Shown here one piece after another: positions 61,233 to 64,000 of a DNA stretch of 64,000 bases. This stretch comes from Streptomyces sp. NBC_00249 (GTDB taxonomy: Bacteria > Actinomycetota > Actinomycetes > Streptomycetales > Streptomycetaceae). The first letter of the stretch is position 1. Each line of letters opens with the position of its first letter. The translations under genes were made by a program, and so were the position numbers. The notes beneath the pieces were generated by a model. It was not told the DNA's origin. It was given only the letters and a program-made list of their open reading frames with translations, and did no database searches. The stretch lies in assembly GCF_026342355.1 (NCBI RefSeq), contig NZ_JAPEMV010000008.1, positions 1 through 64,000 of the forward strand, given 5' to 3'.

Positions 61233-62836
61233 GGCGGGACCCCGCGCGGTCCGCGCCGGCTCCGGCGGCCCCTTCGGCTCCTTCGGCTCCGGAGCCGGCC
61301 GAGCCGTCGAGCCTGCCCGTGCTGCTGGAGGCCGTCCTCAGCGTCGGCTCCGACCTGGAGCTGCGGACCACCCTCCAGCACATCGTGGAGTCCGCCGCCG
61401 AGCTGTGCGCGGCGCGGTACGGAGCGCTCGGGGTCGTCGACCCCGAGCGCGTCCGGCTGACGGAGCTCTTCACCGCCGGGCTGACCGACGCCGAACGGGC
61501 CGCGATCGGGCGGCTGCCGGACGGGCGCAGCGGGGTGCTCGGCGCGCTGATCGGCGACCCGCGCCCGCTGCTGCTCGACGACCTCACCCAGGACCCCCGC
61601 TCGGTGGGCTTCCCGCCCGGCCACCCGCCGATGCGCAGCTTCCTGGGCGTGCCGATCCGGGTGCACACCGAGGTGTTCGGGAACCTCTACCTCACCGAGA
61701 AGCGCGGCGGCGCCGACTTCACGGAGGAGGACCTCGCCCTGGTGCGCGTCCTCGCCTCGCAGGCGGGGATAGCGATCGGCAACGCCCGGCTCTACGAGAC
61801 CGCGCGCCGCCGGGAGCGCTGGATCGAGGGCGCCGCCGCCGTGACGACCACCCTGCTGGCCGGGAGCCCGGCGGCCGACGCCCTGATGTGCGTGGCCGAA
61901 CGGGCCCGGCTGCTGGCCGACGCGGCGGCCGGGGTCGTCCTCCAGCCGACCCCGGAGGGCGGCATGGAGATCGTGGCCGCCTCCACGCACGGGGACCCCG
62001 GGGACCTGGTCGGGACGGCCATCGCGCCGGGCTCCCCCGTCCTGGAGCAACTCCTCGGCGGCGAGCCGGTCTTCATAGAGGACTCCGCGACCGACCCCCG
62101 GATGACCACGCACGTACGGGAACGCTTCGGCCCGAGCATGATGCTCCCCCTCCAGAGCGGCGGGCAGCTCATCGGCACCCTGGCGCTGCCGCGCGCCCGG
62201 GGCGGTCCCGCGTACGACGCGGTGGACCGGCTGCTGGCCTCGCAGTTCGCCTCGCAGGCCGCGCTGGCCCTCGTCCTGGCGGACGCGCAGCACGACCGGG
62301 AGCAGCTGGCCGTCTACGAGGACCGCGACCGCATCGCCCGCGACCTGCACGACCTGGTGGTCCAGCGGCTGTTCGCGACGGAGATGATGCTGGAGTCCAC
62401 CCGCCGCCGCTCCTCGAACGCGCCCTCCGGCGACACCGTGGGCGAGGAACTGAGCCGGGCCGTCGACGAGCTGGACTCCACGATCCAGGAGGTCCGCACG
62501 GCCATCTTCGCCCTCCAGCAGCCGCCGACGGACGCCCCGACGACGTTCCGCGGGCGGGTCCTGCGCGAGACGGGCGGCGCGGCGGTGCTGCTGGGCTTCC
62601 AGCCGTCGGTGCACTTCGCGGGCGCGGTGGACGCCCTGCTCCCGGACCAGGTCACCGCCGACCTGCTCGCGGCCCTGCGCGGCGCCCTGGCGGCGGCCCA
62701 CCGCCGGAGCGAGGTCACCGCGATCGAGGTCGAGATCGACGCGACGGCCTCCCGGGTCCGCCTCACCGTCTCCGACGACGGCCGCACGGACTCCGGCACC
62801 CACGGCACGACCCTGACGTGGGAATCAGCCCTCTAG
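61229..62836 (+). CDS. GAF-domain histidine kinase with degenerate ATPase end
   Basis: 535 residues: two GAF domains (about 30-180 and 200-355), then a HisKA_3 helix with ARDLHDLVVQRLFA (His374). The following HATPase region is short: the N-box reads ALRGALAAAHRRS without the usual Asn, VSDDGR is present, and no G2 box follows before the stop. DevS/NarX-like by order. ATG overlaps the MreB-like stop, so both are made together. Confidence 0.82.
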   Translation: MRRDPARSAPAPAAPSAPSAPEPAEPSSLPVLLEAVLSVGSDLELRTTLQHIVESAAELCAARYGALGVVDPERVRLTELFTAGLTDAERAAIGRLPDGRSGVLGALIGDPRPLLLDDLTQDPRSVGFPPGHPPMRSFLGVPIRVHTEVFGNLYLTEKRGGADFTEEDLALVRVLASQAGIAIGNARLYETARRRERWIEGAAAVTTTLLAGSPAADALMCVAERARLLADAAAGVVLQPTPEGGMEIVAASTHGDPGDLVGTAIAPGSPVLEQLLGGEPVFIEDSATDPRMTTHVRERFGPSMMLPLQSGGQLIGTLALPRARGGPAYDAVDRLLASQFASQAALALVLADAQHDREQLAVYEDRDRIARDLHDLVVQRLFATEMMLESTRRRSSNAPSGDTVGEELSRAVDELDSTIQEVRTAIFALQQPPTDAPTTFRGRVLRETGGAAVLLGFQPSVHFAGAVDALLPDQVTADLLAALRGALAAAHRRSEVTAIEVEIDATASRVRLTVSDDGRTDSGTHGTTLTWESAL

Positions 62837-62845
62837 CCCAGGGGT

Positions 62846-62983
62846 ATCCAGCCCCTCCGGCGTTTGAGGAGCGGGGGTCCGGGGGCTGGCCCCCGGCAAC
62901 GCACCCGCACCCGAACAACCAGGCCCGCCCTCATCCAGCCCCGCCGGCGTTTGAGGCGCGGGAGCCCGGGGGCCGGCCCCCGG
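62846..62983 (+). repeat. Tandem pair of Streptomyces interspersed repeats
   Basis: 62846-62896 and 62933-62983 are two 51-base copies differing at few positions, each with CGGCGTTTGAGG in the middle and a GGGGGC/GCCCCC stem at the end. Such sequences are very common between Streptomyces genes. They fill most of the 188-bp gap after the kinase gene and may act as terminators. Confidence 0.8.
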
Positions 62984-63024
62984 CAGGGGTTCGGCACCCC
63001 GGGGTAACACCCTAGGGTGAGGCC

Positions 63025-64000
63025 GTGACGACCCGCCTCTCGGCCCGCGCGGCCATCGCAACCCTCACCGACCCCGGCAGCTTCGCCGAACTCCCCGCCC
63101 CCCGCAGGGAGTCCCCGGACGACGGCCCCATCGGCTGGGCGGGCTACGACGCCTCCCGCGCCCGCGCCACCGCCCGCACCGGTGAGGCGGAGTCCGTCGT
63201 CACCGGCACCGCCCTCATCGGTGGCCGCCCGGCCACCGTGATCTCCTTCGAGTTCGGCTTCCTCGGCGGGTCCCTCGGCGAACGCACCGGAGACCGGCTC
63301 GAAGCCGCGTACAGCCATGCTCGCGAACACCGCCTGCCCCTGGTGTCCTTGATCGCCACCGGCGGTTCCCGGATGCAGGAGGGGATGCTCGCGCTGACGC
63401 AGCTCCAGCGCGTGGCCCGCCAGTGCGTGCTGACCCGGGCCGCCGGGCTCCCGCAGATCGCGGTGCTGCGCGATCCGACGACCGGCGGCGGCTGGGCCAC
63501 CCTCGGCGCGGGCGCCGACGTGGTGCTGGCGCTGCCCGGGGCGCAGGTCGGCTTCGCGGGGTCCCGGGTGCGGCCCGCCGACGCCGATCCCGCGGCGTAC
63601 ACCGCCGAGGGCCAGTACGCGGCCGGGCACGTCGACGCCGTCGTCCCCGCCCCGGAGCTGCCGGGTGTGCTCGGGGACTGGCTGCGGGTGCTGGCCGCGC
63701 CCCGCGCCCGTACCGCCGTCGAGCCCCCGGCCGCACTGGCCGACGTAGCGGCTCCGCGGAGCGGCTGGGACGCGGTCCGGCAGGCCCGGCACCCGGACCG
63801 GCCGCGCGCGGAGGCGTACCTGGAGGCGTACTTCTCGCTGCGGCTCCCGCTGCGCGGGGACCGGGCCGGCGCCGCCGACCCGGGGATGCTGTGCGGGTTC
63901 GGGCTCCGCGAGGGCCGGGCGGTGGCGTACGCGGCCCAGTGCGGCACCGCCACCCGCCCGGCGGGCTACCGCACGGCCGCCCGCGTGATCCGTCTCGCCG
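63025..64000 (+). CDS. Acetyl/propionyl-CoA carboxylase carboxyltransferase, fused beta-alpha type (3' cut by window)
   Basis: 325 residues visible from GTG 63025, open at the window end. Carboxyltransferase fold: GFLGGSLGERTGDRLEAAYSHA, LIATGGSRMQEGMLALTQL (oxyanion/biotin site), DPTTGGGWATLGAGADVV, then after a linker an AccA-like start PAGYRTAARVIRLA. This order indicates AccD-like plus AccA-like halves in one chain. It would transfer CO2 from carboxybiotin to an acyl-CoA. GGGTGAGG serves as ribosome site. Confidence 0.85.
   Translation, partial: MTTRLSARAAIATLTDPGSFAELPAPRRESPDDGPIGWAGYDASRARATARTGEAESVVTGTALIGGRPATVISFEFGFLGGSLGERTGDRLEAAYSHAREHRLPLVSLIATGGSRMQEGMLALTQLQRVARQCVLTRAAGLPQIAVLRDPTTGGGWATLGAGADVVLALPGAQVGFAGSRVRPADADPAAYTAEGQYAAGHVDAVVPAPELPGVLGDWLRVLAAPRARTAVEPPAALADVAAPRSGWDAVRQARHPDRPRAEAYLEAYFSLRLPLRGDRAGAADPGMLCGFGLREGRAVAYAAQCGTATRPAGYRTAARVIRLA

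Noticed and set aside
60458..62803. 781-codon minus-strand frame
   Set aside because: Antisense to the GAF kinase and MreB-like genes, with no domain signal.

Overview
The window is high-GC DNA with strong third-position G/C bias, frequent GTG starts, stop/start overlaps of the GTGA/ATGA type, and families typical of Streptomyces: FasR with fabD-fabH-acpP-fabF, DUF3052, DUF475, DUF3145, DUF4429, SCO2400-type zinc ribbon, homodimeric AceE and an MreB-like protein. From memory, much of the chromosomal gene order from about 15 kb onward resembles the Streptomyces coelicolor SCO236x-SCO245x region. No rRNA operon, CRISPR array or antibiotic biosynthetic cluster is visible.

Positions 1 to about 11.2 kb hold an actinomycete integrative and conjugative element (AICE) of the pSAM2 type, cut by the left window edge. 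From left to right it carries an HEPN nuclease-like gene and a cytosine-5 DNA methyltransferase (probable cargo, visibly lower in GC), a large inverted repeat, a HAD phosphatase coupled to a GntR/KorSA-type repressor on the minus strand, a divergent promoter with candidate operators, then Pra-like activator, FtsK/SpoIIIE-type TraSA, Spd-type spread proteins, several small zinc-finger or membrane proteins, a GGDEF protein, RepSA replication initiator, Xis and a tyrosine integrase. The integrase lies next to a tRNA-Val(TAC) gene, the likely attachment site. Two of the element's gene gaps carry the same 24-base sequence enclosed in complementary arms.

Next come a solitary IS605-type TnpB with an omega-RNA/right-end signature (11.35-12.6 kb), a coiled-coil protein, a DUF4383 membrane protein and an FmdB zinc ribbon. 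Positions 15.1-24.7 kb form a Ter-type stress region. It contains a four-gene, fully overlapping minus-strand operon (HpcH/HpaI aldolase-like, phosphoribosyltransferase fused to StiP/PELOTA, HAD phosphatase, O-methyltransferase), three TerD-family proteins, a TerA-like protein and a DUF475/TerC-like membrane protein. This combination fits the published proposal of a Ter-linked nucleoside-like metabolite.

The remainder is mostly core chromosome: AhpE-type peroxiredoxin, DUF3052, AceE, a potassium channel, an I36-type secreted inhibitor, a TetR/MFS efflux pair, hydrolases, a MerR/aldo-keto reductase pair, a pirin, and the FasR-controlled type II fatty acid synthase operon. An IS30-family element is inserted inside the hairpin that should terminate fabF. 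After it come a PQQ-repeat protein, DUF3145, a GDSL lipoprotein, a GH3 beta-glucosidase with divergent TetR, LtrA, a nitrilase, HxlR/oxidoreductase and MarR/oxidoreductase divergent pairs, Ohr and EI24. A 165-bp MITE-like element sits exactly between two convergent stop codons. The window ends with a secreted lipase, an MreB-like protein translationally coupled to a GAF histidine kinase with a degenerate ATPase domain, a tandem pair of Streptomyces-type interspersed repeats, and a truncated acyl-CoA carboxyltransferase.
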